Notes: generated by a model not told the origin, from the sequence alone. A stretch of 64,000 bases of DNA from Arthrobacter oryzae (GCF_030812315.1 NZ_JAUSSM010000004.1:248001-312000), one strand, 5' to 3'; shown: positions 7,619 through 17,539, counted from the stretch's first letter. Numbers and translations: made by a program.

Positions 7619-9916
7619 TCACGCCGTACTCGGCTCCAACCTCACGATCACAGCCTTGGACACCGGCGTGTGGCTACCCTCGGCTACGGTCTCCAGGGGC
7701 ACCAGAACGTTGGCCTCCGGGTAATAGGCCGCTGCACATCCCCTGGCCGTGGGGTAGGACACGACGCGGAAGTTCCTGATCACCCGCTCGGCACCGTCCC
7801 CATACACCCCGTGGATGTCCACGTGCTGCCCGTCGGCGAGCCCAAGTTCGGCGATGTCCTCGGCGCTGACAAAAACAACGTCCCTGCCCTTCTTGACCCC
7901 GCGGTAGCGGTCGTTATGCCCGTAGATGGTGGTGTTGAACTGGTCATGCGAACGCATCGTTTGCAGGATCAGGGTCCCTGCCGGCCGCTCCACATACTCC
8001 AGCTCGTTGACGGTGAGCATGGCCTTCCCCGTGGGTGTGCGGAACGTCCGCGAATCCCTCGGACCGTTGGGCAGCACGAATCCGCCCCATTCCCGGATCC
8101 GCCGGTTGTAGTCCTCACAGCCGGCCACCACATGCGCGATGTGGTCCCGGATGAGGTCGTAGTTCCGCTCGAATCCCGCCCAGTCCGCGTCGATCCGGCT
8201 GCCCACGGTTGCCCGGGCAAGCCGGCTGACAATCGCCACCTCGGACAACAGCCCGGACGCCACCGGCTGGACCTTCCCCTCGGAGGCGTGCACGGCGGAA
8301 ACTGTGTCCTCCACGGACACGAACTGCGGACCGGATTCCTGCAGGTCGATTTCCGTGCGTCCCAGGGTTGGCAGGATCAGCGCTTCCGTGCCGGTGACGG
8401 TGTGCGAGCGGTTGAGCTTGGTGGAGATCTGCACCGTCATCTCGGTGTTCTCCACGGCAGCCTCGGCCGCGTGGGTGTCCGAAATGGCGGCCACGAAGTT
8501 TCCTCCCATTGCAACGAACACCCTGATCCCGCCGTCGCGCATTTTGCGGATGGTTTCCACGGCGTCAGCGCCGGGTTCCCGCGGCGGTTCAAAACTGAAC
8601 TCCCTGCCGAGCGCGTCCAGGAAGGCCGGCGGCATCTGCTCCCAGATGCCCATGGTCCGGTCGCCCTGGACGTTGCTGTGACCGCGGATCGGGGACGCCC
8701 CGGCGCCGGGTTTGCCGATGTTTCCGCGCAGCAGCAGGAGGTTGATGATCTCCTTGATGGTGGGCACGGCCTTCTTGTGCTGCGTGATGCCCATGGCCCA
8801 GGTGATGATCACCTTTCCGGCCCGCAAATACCGCTCGGCGAGTTCGTCGATTTCCATGCTGCTCAACCCGGTGGCGCGCAGCACCGCTTCTTCCCGCAGC
8901 CCTGCCAGGTGGGCCTTCAATTCATCGAGGCCCTGGCAGTGCTCCCGGAGGAACTCATGGTCAAGGACTTTGCCGGGCCGCTTCGACTCGGCGTCGAGGA
9001 CCCGTTTGGACAGCGCCTGCATCAGGGCCATGTCCCCGCCAAGCCGGATCTGCAGGTACTGGTCCGCCAGCTCCGTCCCGCGCCCCAGAATCCCGTTGAC
9101 CTTCTGCGGGTTCTTGTACCGCATGAGCCCGGCTTCCGGGAGCGGGTTGATGGCCACGATCTCACAGCCGGCCTCCTTGGCCTCCTCCAGGGCGGTGAGC
9201 ATGCGGGGGTGGTTGCTGCCAGGGTTCTGCCCCATGATGATGATCAGGTCCGCCTTCGCGAAGTCGTCATAGGAGATGGTGGCCTTGCCGACGCCGATGG
9301 TCTGGCCCATGGCCCAGCCCGAGGATTCGTGGCACATGTTGGAGCAGTCCGGCAGGTTGTTGGTGCCATACGCCCGCACGAAGAGCTGGTACAGGAAGGC
9401 GGCCTCGTTCGAGGTCCGCCCGCTGGTGTAGAAGGCGGCGTGGTCGGGGCTGTCCAGGCCCTGCAGCTTGCTCCCGACAATGGAGAATGCTTCGTCCCAG
9501 CTGACCGGCCGGTAGTGGTCCTCCCCCGCCGGTTTGTACACCGGCTCGGTGAGGCGGCCCTGCATCCCGAGCCAGTATTCGGACTTTCCCCGCAGTTCGC
9601 TGACCGGATTCCCGGCCCAGAACTGGGACGGGACCACCACGGGCGTTGCCTCCCAGGTGACTGCCTTGGCGCCCTGTTCACAGAACTCGAAAGTCTTGCG
9701 GTGCCCGGGATCCGGCCAGGCGCAGCTCATGCAGTCGAAGCCGTCCTTCTGGTTCAGGCCCAGCAGCGTCTTCCCTGCCCGTCCCACGCCCATGTGCTTC
9801 AGGGCGGGCTGCATGGAGTGATAGACCCCGGGGATGCCCGCGGCCCAGTCCTTGGGCTTCGCCACTTCGAGGTTGTTCTCGTCGGCTTCTTCGACATGCG
9901 GGTTCTTGCGCGGCAT
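7619..9916 (-). CDS. FdhF/YdeP-family molybdopterin oxidoreductase
   Basis: A 765-residue cytoplasmic molybdopterin-guanine-dinucleotide enzyme related to formate dehydrogenase alpha subunits (YdeP-type). CAAGGAGGGTGC precedes ATG 9916. Near the N-terminus C62-x2-C65 and C79 in FCEQGA look like iron-sulphur ligands. C195 in SNMCHESSG is at the position where the family carries its Mo-ligating residue, here Cys and not selenocysteine. The molybdopterin dinucleotide-binding domain forms the C-terminus (from TLILQTMRSHDQFNT). No signal peptide. No FdhB/C, FdhD or cofactor genes are nearby, so it is an orphan; a formate dehydrogenase function is not proved. The only partner is the small gene downstream. 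Confidence 0.9.
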   Translation of the reverse strand: MPRKNPHVEEADENNLEVAKPKDWAAGIPGVYHSMQPALKHMGVGRAGKTLLGLNQKDGFDCMSCAWPDPGHRKTFEFCEQGAKAVTWEATPVVVPSQFWAGNPVSELRGKSEYWLGMQGRLTEPVYKPAGEDHYRPVSWDEAFSIVGSKLQGLDSPDHAAFYTSGRTSNEAAFLYQLFVRAYGTNNLPDCSNMCHESSGWAMGQTIGVGKATISYDDFAKADLIIIMGQNPGSNHPRMLTALEEAKEAGCEIVAINPLPEAGLMRYKNPQKVNGILGRGTELADQYLQIRLGGDMALMQALSKRVLDAESKRPGKVLDHEFLREHCQGLDELKAHLAGLREEAVLRATGLSSMEIDELAERYLRAGKVIITWAMGITQHKKAVPTIKEIINLLLLRGNIGKPGAGASPIRGHSNVQGDRTMGIWEQMPPAFLDALGREFSFEPPREPGADAVETIRKMRDGGIRVFVAMGGNFVAAISDTHAAEAAVENTEMTVQISTKLNRSHTVTGTEALILPTLGRTEIDLQESGPQFVSVEDTVSAVHASEGKVQPVASGLLSEVAIVSRLARATVGSRIDADWAGFERNYDLIRDHIAHVVAGCEDYNRRIREWGGFVLPNGPRDSRTFRTPTGKAMLTVNELEYVERPAGTLILQTMRSHDQFNTTIYGHNDRYRGVKKGRDVVFVSAEDIAELGLADGQHVDIHGVYGDGAERVIRNFRVVSYPTARGCAAAYYPEANVLVPLETVAEGSHTPVSKAVIVRLEPSTA

Positions 9917-9937
9917 GCTGCACCCTCCTTGATTCAC

Positions 9938-9965
9938 AACTGCCAGTTCAGAACTGCCAGCTCAG
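9938..9965. repeat. 14-bp direct repeat upstream of the molybdoenzyme gene
   Basis: AACTGCCAGTTCAG at 9938-9951 is followed at once by AACTGCCAGCTCAG (13/14 identical). It lies 22 bp upstream of the start codon at 9916. It could be a regulator site made of two half-sites, or a simple duplication. Confidence 0.6.
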
Positions 9966-10108
9966 TGCTGCCCTTTCATCAGGATTAGCAGTTATGGAGG
10001 TCCCCGGCAAGCACTTGGCCCGGCTTCCCCGGCTATCCCCCCCGGGGTGTTGCTCAGGTGCCGATGGGCGGACAATGGGACCCACCGTCCTGATTGTCCG
10101 GAGCCGTC

Positions 10109-10948
10109 ATGCCGCGCTTCCACAACTGGCTTCAGCATCAGCGCCTCGCTGCCTTCTTTGTCCTCGCCTATGCGATTTCCTGGTCGTCCTGGCCGGTGTA
10201 TGCGCTCGGAATGATGCCGAGGATGGAGTTCCTGCCGATCGGTCCTCTGGCAGCCGCAGTCATTGTGATCGGCCTCGCGGAAGGCCGCGCCGGCTACAGG
10301 GTGTGGGGCCGGCGGATCATCCGCTGGCGGGTGGGCTGGGCCTGGTACGCCGTGGCCCTGCTTCTCCCGGCCGTTCTGGTGCTGGTCACGGGCACAGTCA
10401 ACATGCTGCTGGGGGCTGCCGCGCCGGGACTCTCCCAGATGACCTGGACCGGGCTGCTGACGGTGTTCGCAGTGCGATTCGTGAATCCCCTGGACGGGCC
10501 GCTGGGTGAGGAACCCGGGTTCCGCGGCTACGCCGTTCCCCTGCTCCAGTCAACCCGCACGCCGCTGCAGTCGGCGGCGATCCTCGGGGTGCTGGTGGCA
10601 TTCTGGCACCTGCCGCTCATCGTCTTCGGGGGCCTCAGCGTGATCGGGCTTCCGATTACCTTCGTCATCACCTTCCTGTACGTCTGGCTGTTTAACCGCA
10701 CCGGCGGCAGCGTCCTGCTCACCTTCCTTTTCCACAACAGCCAGGGCACGTTCACGATGGGCTCCTATGGATTCACGGGTTCCGACATGGCCCGCGCGGA
10801 ACTGATCTACCTTCTGGCGGTCACCGCCGCAGTCCTCGTCACCATCCTGTTCGACCGGCAGTCGTGGCGCTCCGCACCTCCGGAGGCGTCCGACGGAGGT
10901 CCTCTCACCGTGCGTTCCAACCGCACCGCATCCGGGCCACCGGCCTGA
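10109..10948 (+). CDS. CPBP-family intramembrane protease homologue
   Basis: A polytopic membrane protein of 279 residues with about seven hydrophobic segments. The CPBP (Abi/Rce1) signatures are visible: EEPGFRG (the EExxxR motif), FWHLP, and FLFHNSQG near the C-terminus. Members are predicted glutamate-type intramembrane proteases; here the motifs are intact, so it is probably active. Start ATG 10109 has CGGAG 6 nt upstream; a TTG at 10094 is an alternative. It is followed after 34 bp by another membrane-protein gene in the same direction. Confidence 0.88.
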   Translation: MPRFHNWLQHQRLAAFFVLAYAISWSSWPVYALGMMPRMEFLPIGPLAAAVIVIGLAEGRAGYRVWGRRIIRWRVGWAWYAVALLLPAVLVLVTGTVNMLLGAAAPGLSQMTWTGLLTVFAVRFVNPLDGPLGEEPGFRGYAVPLLQSTRTPLQSAAILGVLVAFWHLPLIVFGGLSVIGLPITFVITFLYVWLFNRTGGSVLLTFLFHNSQGTFTMGSYGFTGSDMARAELIYLLAVTAAVLVTILFDRQSWRSAPPEASDGGPLTVRSNRTASGPPA

Positions 10949-10982
10949 CGTCATCCCAGCACCGACCTTGTTAGGAGGAGTC

Positions 10983-11606
10983 ATGTCCTCACCACTCGCT
11001 TCAGCCGCCGGACCGATCGCCCTGGTTGCAGGCATCACCTTCGCCGCCGTCGACCTCTCACGGCTGGTCGCGGCCGACACCAGCAAGGAGCGGATCGCGA
11101 TGATGCGCGAAACCCCGTTCCAGGTGACCAACGCGCTCTACTTTGTGGTCTTCATCGGGCTGCTCCTGGCACTGGTCTCCGTCTACCTGAGGCACCACGC
11201 TGACGCCGGGACGCTGGGCGCGGTCGCCTTCTGTTTCGCCTTGGTGGGCACCATGGACATGGCCGGCAACATGTGGTTCGACGGCTTCGCCGGCCCCTGG
11301 ATTGCCGACGTCGCGCCGGAGGCTATCCTGGCGGGCGGCTCGGGAATGCTGGCCGTGGGCGGGCTCTCAAGCTACGTTCTCTTTGCCCTCGGCTGGATGG
11401 TTTTCGGGATTGCGGGATGGCGGGCACGCATGTTTCCCGCCTGGCTGGGTGCGGTCTTCGTGGTGGCCGGCGTCCTCGGCTACAACGCTGGCCTCCCGCC
11501 GTACGGGATTCCCATCGGCCTGGCCATGGCGGCACTCGGGTGGTGGATCACCCGCAGCACGAGCCGCCGCGTCGCAGTTGTTGAAGGTAGCGCAGCTGAG
11601 CGGTAG
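10983..11606 (+). CDS. integral membrane protein, function unknown
   Basis: A 207-residue protein with about six hydrophobic segments (LVAGITFAAV, LYFVVFIGLLLALVSVYL, LGAVAFCFALVGTM, YVLFALGWMVFGIAG, WLGAVFVVAGVLGY, IPIGLAMAALGWW). TTAGGAGGAGTC precedes ATG 10983. No catalytic motif is visible and I do not recognise the family with certainty. The last codons (EGSAAER) and the TAG stop lie inside a 16-bp tandem repeat, so the C-terminus is made by repeat DNA. Confidence 0.85.
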   Translation: MSSPLASAAGPIALVAGITFAAVDLSRLVAADTSKERIAMMRETPFQVTNALYFVVFIGLLLALVSVYLRHHADAGTLGAVAFCFALVGTMDMAGNMWFDGFAGPWIADVAPEAILAGGSGMLAVGGLSSYVLFALGWMVFGIAGWRARMFPAWLGAVFVVAGVLGYNAGLPPYGIPIGLAMAALGWWITRSTSRRVAVVEGSAAER

Positions 11607-11665
11607 CGCAGCTGAGCGGTAGCGCAGCTGAGCGGTAGCGCAGCTGAGCGGTAGCGCGGTTGAGG
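11586..11665. repeat. 16-bp tandem repeat overlapping a gene end
   Basis: The unit GGTAGCGCAGCTGAGC occurs four times perfectly (starts 11586, 11602, 11618, 11634), followed by one degenerate copy at 11650. Copy one and part of copy two encode the last residues and the stop codon of the membrane-protein gene; the remainder is non-coding, before the leftward deaminase gene. Confidence 0.92.
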
Positions 11666-11691
11666 GGCAGCTGCTCTCTAAGGCTGGCCGC

Positions 11692-12774
11692 TCAGGAGTG
11701 GCCCAGCTCCGCGAGCAGCTCGGCCTTGCGATCTTCGTCCGCAAACGAGGACCGGATGGAGTTGGAAGCCAGCCGCACCCGGTCGAACTCGGACAAGCCC
11801 AGCACGGTCTCGAGCTGCACGAAGTTGTCGTCCACATATCCGCCGAAATAGGCGGGGTCGTCCGAATTGACGCTGACGTTCAGTCCTGCCGCGAGCATGG
11901 CCGGCAGCGGATGGTCGGCCAGCGTGTCCACCGTGCGCAGCCGGACATTGGACAGCGGGCAAACAGTCAGCGGCACCCGCTCCTCCACAAGGTGTTCCAC
12001 GAGCTCCGGGTCCTCCATGCAGCGGATACCGTGGTCGATCCGCTCCACGTCCAGCAGTTCCAGCGCATCAATAATGTACGACGGAGGGCCCTCCTCGCCG
12101 GCGTGCGCAATCCGGCGCAAGCCCGCCTCCTTGGCCCGGGCAAACAGCCGTTCGAACTTGGCCGGCGGGTTGCCCACCTCGGCCGAGTCCAGACCGATGC
12201 CGGCGATCGGTGCGTTCATGGCCAGCAGCTGCTCCAGGACTTCGAGAGCTGATTCCTCGGACAGGTCCCGCAGGAACGCGGCGATGAGCAGTGTGGAGAT
12301 CCCGAACTCCTCCAAGGAGTTGGCCAGCACCGAGGCGACGCCGTTCACGCAGGTTTCCAGCGGCACGCCGCGGGACACGTGGGCCTGTGGATCCACCATG
12401 ATTTCCGCGTGTCGGACTCCCGCGACAGCAGCACGCACAAGGTAGGCGCGGGTCATGTCCGCGAAGTCCTGCTCGGTCTGCAGCACGGCCATGTTGGCGT
12501 AGTACAGGTCCAGGAAGGACTGCAGGTCGGTGAACTCGTAGCGGGCGCGCAGCTCGTCCAGGTCCGCATAGGGAAGCTGGATTCCGTTCCGCTCCGCCAA
12601 GGCGAAAATCAGCTCCGGCTCCAGCGTCCCCTCGATGTGGAGGTGCAGCTCCGCCACCGGCAACAGTTTGCTGGGTTCTTCGGCAGCGGGTTCTTCGGCT
12701 GCGGGTTGTGCGGCGTCCGGCTGTTCAGCGTCGGGTTCAGTCGAGGGTTCGGGCGCGCCGTCGTAAGTTTCCAT
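11692..12774 (-). CDS. adenine-deaminase-type member of the adenosine deaminase family
   Basis: A 360-residue zinc hydrolase of purine salvage that converts adenine (or adenosine) to hypoxanthine (or inosine) with release of ammonia. Zinc and catalytic residues are present: H44-x-H46 in HLHIEG, HAGEEGP with the catalytic Glu, and NSDDPAYFGGY with paired Asp. HLHIEGTLEPEL and SDDPAYFGGY are typical of the ADE/Aah1-like adenine deaminases more than of true adenosine deaminases. The first 35 residues are an acidic Pro/Glu tail. ATG 12774 is chosen (TATCCT 6 nt upstream fits a leaderless transcript); ATG 12795, with CGGAG, would add seven residues. It is divergent from the UvrA-like gene. Confidence 0.88.
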   Translation of the reverse strand: METYDGAPEPSTEPDAEQPDAAQPAAEEPAAEEPSKLLPVAELHLHIEGTLEPELIFALAERNGIQLPYADLDELRARYEFTDLQSFLDLYYANMAVLQTEQDFADMTRAYLVRAAVAGVRHAEIMVDPQAHVSRGVPLETCVNGVASVLANSLEEFGISTLLIAAFLRDLSEESALEVLEQLLAMNAPIAGIGLDSAEVGNPPAKFERLFARAKEAGLRRIAHAGEEGPPSYIIDALELLDVERIDHGIRCMEDPELVEHLVEERVPLTVCPLSNVRLRTVDTLADHPLPAMLAAGLNVSVNSDDPAYFGGYVDDNFVQLETVLGLSEFDRVRLASNSIRSSFADEDRKAELLAELGHS

Positions 12775-12822
12775 CCGGTAAGGATATGCCCGCATGGCTC
12801 CGGCACCGATAGAGTCGAATGA

Positions 12823-15432
12823 ATGCACACTGAACAGCATGCTTCCGAATTGCCGTTCCTGGTTCCGGACCACACCACAGACGGATTTGTGCGGGTCCGC
12901 GGAGCCCGGGAAAACAACCTGCGCAACGTGGACGTGGACGTGCCCCGGGACGCCATCGTCGCGTTCACCGGTGTTTCCGGTTCCGGCAAGTCCTCCCTCG
13001 CGTTCGGCACCATTTACGCTGAGGCCCAGCGCCGCTACTTCGAGTCCGTGGCCCCGTACGCGCGTCGCCTCATCCAGCAGGGGCACAACCCGAAGGTGGA
13101 GATGATCACCGGGCTGCCTCCCGCCGTCGCGCTTCAACAACGGCGAGGTACGCCGAGCAGCCGCTCCACCGTGGGCACGGTGACCACGCTGTCCAACTCG
13201 CTGCGCATGTTGTTCTCCCGCGCCGGAACCTACCCGGCCGGCATGGCGCAGCTGGATTCGGACGCCTTCTCGCCGAACACGGCCGCCGGCGCATGCCCCG
13301 TGTGCCACGGCCTGGGCATTGCCCACACCGTCAGTGAATCATCGCTGGTTCCGGACACCTCGCTGAGCATCGCCGACGGCGCCGTCGCCGCCTGGCCCGG
13401 CGCCTGGCAGGGCAAGAACCTCCGCGACATCCTTAGCCACCTGGGCTATGACGTCAACACGCCGTGGCGGAAGCTCCCCAGGAAGGACCGCGACTGGATC
13501 CTTTTCACTGAGGAACAGCCTGTGGTGGAGGTGACGCCGAAGCGTGACCGCGTCGCCAAACCGTACAAGGGCCGCTTCTGGAGCGCCAAAAGCTACGTGC
13601 TGCACACCCTGGCCGACTCCAAGAGCGACGCGATGCGCCAGCGCGTCCTCCGCTTCATGGAGACGGGACCGTGCGAGCGTTGCAGCGGGAGCGGCCTGAC
13701 GCCGGACGCGCTCGCCGTGACGTTCGCCGGCCGGACCATTGCAGAGCTCAACGCCGTGCCCATGGCCGAACTGGCCGGGATCATCCGGCCCACCAGCAAG
13801 CTCAGGGACGCCGGGACAGCCAGCCGGGCCGCCGCCTCGGGCGAGACCAACGAAGTGGCCGTCGCCATCACCCGCGACCTCCTGCTGCGGATCACGGTCC
13901 TGCTGGAGCTGGGCCTGGGCTACCTCGCCCTGGGCCGCGCCACTCCCACCCTCTCCCCCGGCGAAATGCAGCGGCTGCGGATCGCCACGCAACTGCGTTC
14001 CGGCCTGTTTGGCGTGGTGTACGTATTGGACGAGCCGTCCGCCGGGCTCCACCCGGCCGACGCCGAACCGCTGCAGGCCGTGCTCGAAGCGCTCAAATCC
14101 TCCGGCAACTCCGTGTTCGTGGTGGAACACAACATGGACGTGGTCCGCCGTGCCGACTGGCTGGTTGATGTGGGTCCCCGCGCCGGTGAAGGCGGCGGCG
14201 AGATCCTGTACAGCGGCCCCGTGGCCGGGCTCGCCGAGGTGGGGTCGTCCGTCACCCGGCCGTTCCTGTTCCCTGACGGGAACAACGGGAAGCGCGACGG
14301 CGGCACGCGCCGGGGCAGCGCTGCGCCCGGTGCGCCTGCGGTCAGGAAGCCTGCGGTGAGAGCGGCGGACGGCTGGCTGGGGCTGAAGGGCATCAGCCGG
14401 CACAACCTCCGGGACCTCGATGCAGAATTCCCGCTCGGCATCCTGACCGCGGTCACGGGTGTTTCGGGCTCGGGCAAGTCCACACTGGTGAGCCAGGTCC
14501 TGGCCGAGGCGGTGGGGGCACGGCTGCACCCGGAACAGGGCGCGGAGGCGGCTGCCGCACCCGAGGACCTGGGACCCGAGGACAATGAATCCGGCGGGCT
14601 GCTGAATGTCGCCGAGGCAGTGGGCGAAACCAGCGGAATGGACCGGATTGACCGGCTGGTGCGGGTGGACCAGAAACCCATCGGCCGCACGCCGCGGTCC
14701 AACCTGGCCACCTACACCGGGCTCTTTGACGCCGTGCGCAAGGAGTTCGCCGCCACGGAGGAGGCTCGCGCCCGCGGTTTCGGTGCCGGACGGTTCTCCT
14801 TCAACGTTGCCGGCGGCCGCTGCGAGACGTGCCTGGGTGAGGGTTTTGTGGCCGTGGAGCTCCTGTTCCTGCCGGGCAGTTACGGCCCTTGCCCCGAATG
14901 CCAGGGATCGCGCTACAACCCGGAAACCCTTGAGGTCGCGTACAGCGGCAAGAACGTGGCCGAGGTGCTGGCCATGACCGTGGACTCCGCCGCGGAATTC
15001 CTCAAGGACGTTCCGGCTGCCGCGCGCAGCCTGCAGACGCTGCGCGACGTGGGCCTGGGCTACCTTCGGCTGGGCCAGCCCGCCACCGAACTGTCCGGCG
15101 GCGAGGCGCAGCGGATCAAGCTGGCCACCGAACTCCAGCGGGCGCGCCGCGGACACACCCTGTACCTGCTGGACGAGCCCACCACGGGCCTGCACCCCGC
15201 GGACGTCCAGCTGCTCATGGCCCAGCTTCACGGTTTGGTGGACGCCGGCAACACGGTCATCGTGGTGGAACACGAGATGGACGTGGTGGCCGCAGCCGAC
15301 TGGGTGATCGATCTCGGGCCTGCCGGCGGCGACGCCGGCGGTGAAATCGTGGCATCCGGGACACCCGCCGCCGTTGCGCGTTCCAAGAAGAGCCGGACGG
15401 CACCGTACCTGGCAACCGCGCTCCGCAAGTGA
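12823..15432 (+). CDS. UvrA-like ABC ATPase (UvrA paralogue)
   Basis: An 869-residue twin-ABC ATPase of the excinuclease A family. Two Walker A motifs of type GVSGSGKS[ST] lie near residues 48 and 547. The zinc-finger pairs CPVC, CERC, CETC and CPEC, two signature motifs (LSPGEMQRLRIA, LSGGEAQRIKLA) and two Walker B motifs (YVLDEPSAGL, YLLDEPTTGL) follow. It is shorter than housekeeping UvrA (about 950), and the first signature is LSPGE, which suggests a UvrA2/drug-resistance-type paralogue and not the main repair protein. TAGAGT ends 6 nt before ATG 12823, consistent with a leaderless transcript. The main uvrA gene would be elsewhere. Confidence 0.92.
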   Translation: MHTEQHASELPFLVPDHTTDGFVRVRGARENNLRNVDVDVPRDAIVAFTGVSGSGKSSLAFGTIYAEAQRRYFESVAPYARRLIQQGHNPKVEMITGLPPAVALQQRRGTPSSRSTVGTVTTLSNSLRMLFSRAGTYPAGMAQLDSDAFSPNTAAGACPVCHGLGIAHTVSESSLVPDTSLSIADGAVAAWPGAWQGKNLRDILSHLGYDVNTPWRKLPRKDRDWILFTEEQPVVEVTPKRDRVAKPYKGRFWSAKSYVLHTLADSKSDAMRQRVLRFMETGPCERCSGSGLTPDALAVTFAGRTIAELNAVPMAELAGIIRPTSKLRDAGTASRAAASGETNEVAVAITRDLLLRITVLLELGLGYLALGRATPTLSPGEMQRLRIATQLRSGLFGVVYVLDEPSAGLHPADAEPLQAVLEALKSSGNSVFVVEHNMDVVRRADWLVDVGPRAGEGGGEILYSGPVAGLAEVGSSVTRPFLFPDGNNGKRDGGTRRGSAAPGAPAVRKPAVRAADGWLGLKGISRHNLRDLDAEFPLGILTAVTGVSGSGKSTLVSQVLAEAVGARLHPEQGAEAAAAPEDLGPEDNESGGLLNVAEAVGETSGMDRIDRLVRVDQKPIGRTPRSNLATYTGLFDAVRKEFAATEEARARGFGAGRFSFNVAGGRCETCLGEGFVAVELLFLPGSYGPCPECQGSRYNPETLEVAYSGKNVAEVLAMTVDSAAEFLKDVPAAARSLQTLRDVGLGYLRLGQPATELSGGEAQRIKLATELQRARRGHTLYLLDEPTTGLHPADVQLLMAQLHGLVDAGNTVIVVEHEMDVVAAADWVIDLGPAGGDAGGEIVASGTPAAVARSKKSRTAPYLATALRK

Positions 15433-15481
15433 TCAGCGGCCCGCGCAGGCCATCAACGCTACGCCCGGTAAGTATCTCGAT

Positions 15482-15510
15482 TTGATAACGCGGCGCCACT
15501 GTTTTAGCGT
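15482..15510 (+). promoter_or_regulatory. predicted sigma-70-type promoter of the Rpf gene
   Basis: TTGATA (15482-15487), a 17-bp spacer and TAGCGT (15505-15510) form a good housekeeping promoter on the + strand. Transcription would start near 15517 and leave a leader of about 160 nt before ATG 15680. Rpf genes often have regulatory leaders; I cannot match this one to a known riboswitch. Confidence 0.55.
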
Positions 15511-15601
15511 GGAACGTGATCCCGCCGAGCGGGACAACGAATGCCCGGTGCTGCCACCACCAGTTACTGCCCGGCCGGCAGACACCGTAAATGACCTCTA
15601 G

Positions 15602-16375
<774 letters not shown>

Positions 16376-16410
16376 GGCAGCAGCCATCCTGAACCAGGGG
16401 CACTGATAGA

Positions 16411-16460
16411 CAACGACGCCGGAGCGTCCCCTTTTCGGGGAGCTCCGGCGTCGTTGTTTG
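16411..16460. terminator. bidirectional intrinsic terminator, left copy
   Basis: A 15-bp arm (CAACGACGCCGGAGC, 16411-16425) pairs with 16442-16456, and an inner TCCCC/GGGGA pair caps a TTTTC loop. TTTG follows on the + strand. It lies between the rightward Rpf gene and the leftward siderophore-interacting gene, so it can stop both. An almost identical copy is at 21700-21750. Confidence 0.88.
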
Positions 16461-16499
16461 CTGGGTCGTTGTCTACTGGTCAGCACTAACTGGTCAGCG

Positions 16500-17444
16500 T
16501 CAGCTTTGCAGCACCTGCGGTTCCTGCCCGACGGGCGTCCCATTGACGCCCGAGCCGGCCTTGCCCAGGCTCCAATAGCCCCTGAACTCGGAGCGTTTGG
16601 GATCAAGGCCCGCTTCATTCACGAGGTATCGGCGCAGGATCTTCACTGTTGCTGCCTCCGCCGCCACCCAGGCGTAGGTGTCCCGGACCGGCGCTGTGGA
16701 AGAGCCGGCTTTCGGCACAGCCTTCCTGATTGCCGCGTCCAGCAGTCCTCCGCGCGGGCTGTCTGTGGGCTGCCTGGCCAGCCAGGTAACCCGAACTGAG
16801 GATCCGGTGCTGATGGTCCTAAAGTCCGCGGGATCCTGGACCTCCAGGAATGCATGCCCGCCGACGTTGGCCGGCAGGGTCTCCAGGATAGAGTTGATCG
16901 CGGGGACCGCCGTCTCGTCTCCCGCCAGAAGCACTTGGCTGGCTCCCTGCGGCTCCCAGCGGATTCCTGTTTCGCTGAGCCGCGTGGCACTGGTGATGGC
17001 ACTGGCCTCGGGGCCGATGATGACGGCCCCCGTTCCGACTTCGGCAGCCGCGGCCCACTCCGAGGCCGGAGCGCCGTGACCCTCCGCTACACGGTGGATG
17101 ACAAAATCAACGTCGATCTCCCGCCCCTGCGCGGTGGCCCGAATGGCGCCGACGGTGTAGCTGCGGATGAATCCCCGCCCTGGCTGTTCGGTCTTGAGCC
17201 AGTCCTGGTACCAGCCCGGGTACAACTGGCCGTCCGGTCCGCCGAGGGGCGCCAAGGGTTGGCCGGCAGCGGGAATAAGCAGCTTGATTCGAAGGTCCCT
17301 CGTCGGCCCGGGAACCCCAAACCGTTCCAGTACGGCGCCGGAGAATGTGATGCGGCGAAAGTGCGGACCCACGTCTTTGATGCGAAAGACTTCGACGTCG
17401 AAGGCACGGAGCGGGTAGGGCGGAGTGTCAACGGTTGTGCTCAT
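16500..17444 (-). CDS. siderophore-interacting protein (FAD-dependent ferric reductase)
   Basis: A 314-residue cytoplasmic flavoprotein of the SIP/ViuB family that releases iron from imported ferric siderophores by reduction. The FAD-binding R-x-Y-T motif (FIRSYTVGAIR) and the central VDFVIHR and GPEAS blocks of the N-terminal domain are present. The C-terminal NAD(P)H domain has the VLLAGDETAVPAI motif and ends with RRYLVNEAGL, EFRGYW. It lies 104 bp downstream of the binding-protein gene in the same direction, with a hairpin between them (17500-17539), so it is probably part of the same iron-controlled unit at reduced level. Confidence 0.92.
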   Translation of the reverse strand: MSTTVDTPPYPLRAFDVEVFRIKDVGPHFRRITFSGAVLERFGVPGPTRDLRIKLLIPAAGQPLAPLGGPDGQLYPGWYQDWLKTEQPGRGFIRSYTVGAIRATAQGREIDVDFVIHRVAEGHGAPASEWAAAAEVGTGAVIIGPEASAITSATRLSETGIRWEPQGASQVLLAGDETAVPAINSILETLPANVGGHAFLEVQDPADFRTISTGSSVRVTWLARQPTDSPRGGLLDAAIRKAVPKAGSSTAPVRDTYAWVAAEAATVKILRRYLVNEAGLDPKRSEFRGYWSLGKAGSGVNGTPVGQEPQVLQS

Positions 17445-17499
17445 GGCTCGGCTTTCATGACTCGTTGATCGACTTTCAAACTCGGGGACCAGACGGCGA

Positions 17500-17539
17500 A
17501 GGCGGCGGTAACAGGATTTCGTCCTGCCGGCCGCCGCCT
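17500..17539. terminator. hairpin between binding-protein and SIP genes
   Basis: GGCGGCGG (17501-17508) can pair with CCGCCGCC (17531-17538), and an inner CAGGA/TCCTG pair closes the loop. There is no T run. It may reduce transcription from the upstream gene into the siderophore-interacting protein gene, or stabilise the upstream mRNA. Confidence 0.5.

Noticed and set aside
7061..9988. A 975-codon rightward open frame opposite the molybdoenzyme gene.
   Set aside because: It mirrors the GC-rich third-position pattern of the real leftward gene, which has clear cofactor motifs and a ribosome-binding site; the opposite frame has neither.
11692..13326. A deaminase frame extending over the start of the UvrA-like gene (544 codons).
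   Set aside because: The extra N-terminal part overlaps a divergent gene and has no homology; the zinc-site start region fits ATG 12774.
13339..15273. A 644-codon leftward frame opposite the UvrA-like gene.
   Set aside because: The UvrA motifs are unambiguous on the + strand; the opposite frame shows no recognisable domain or start signal.
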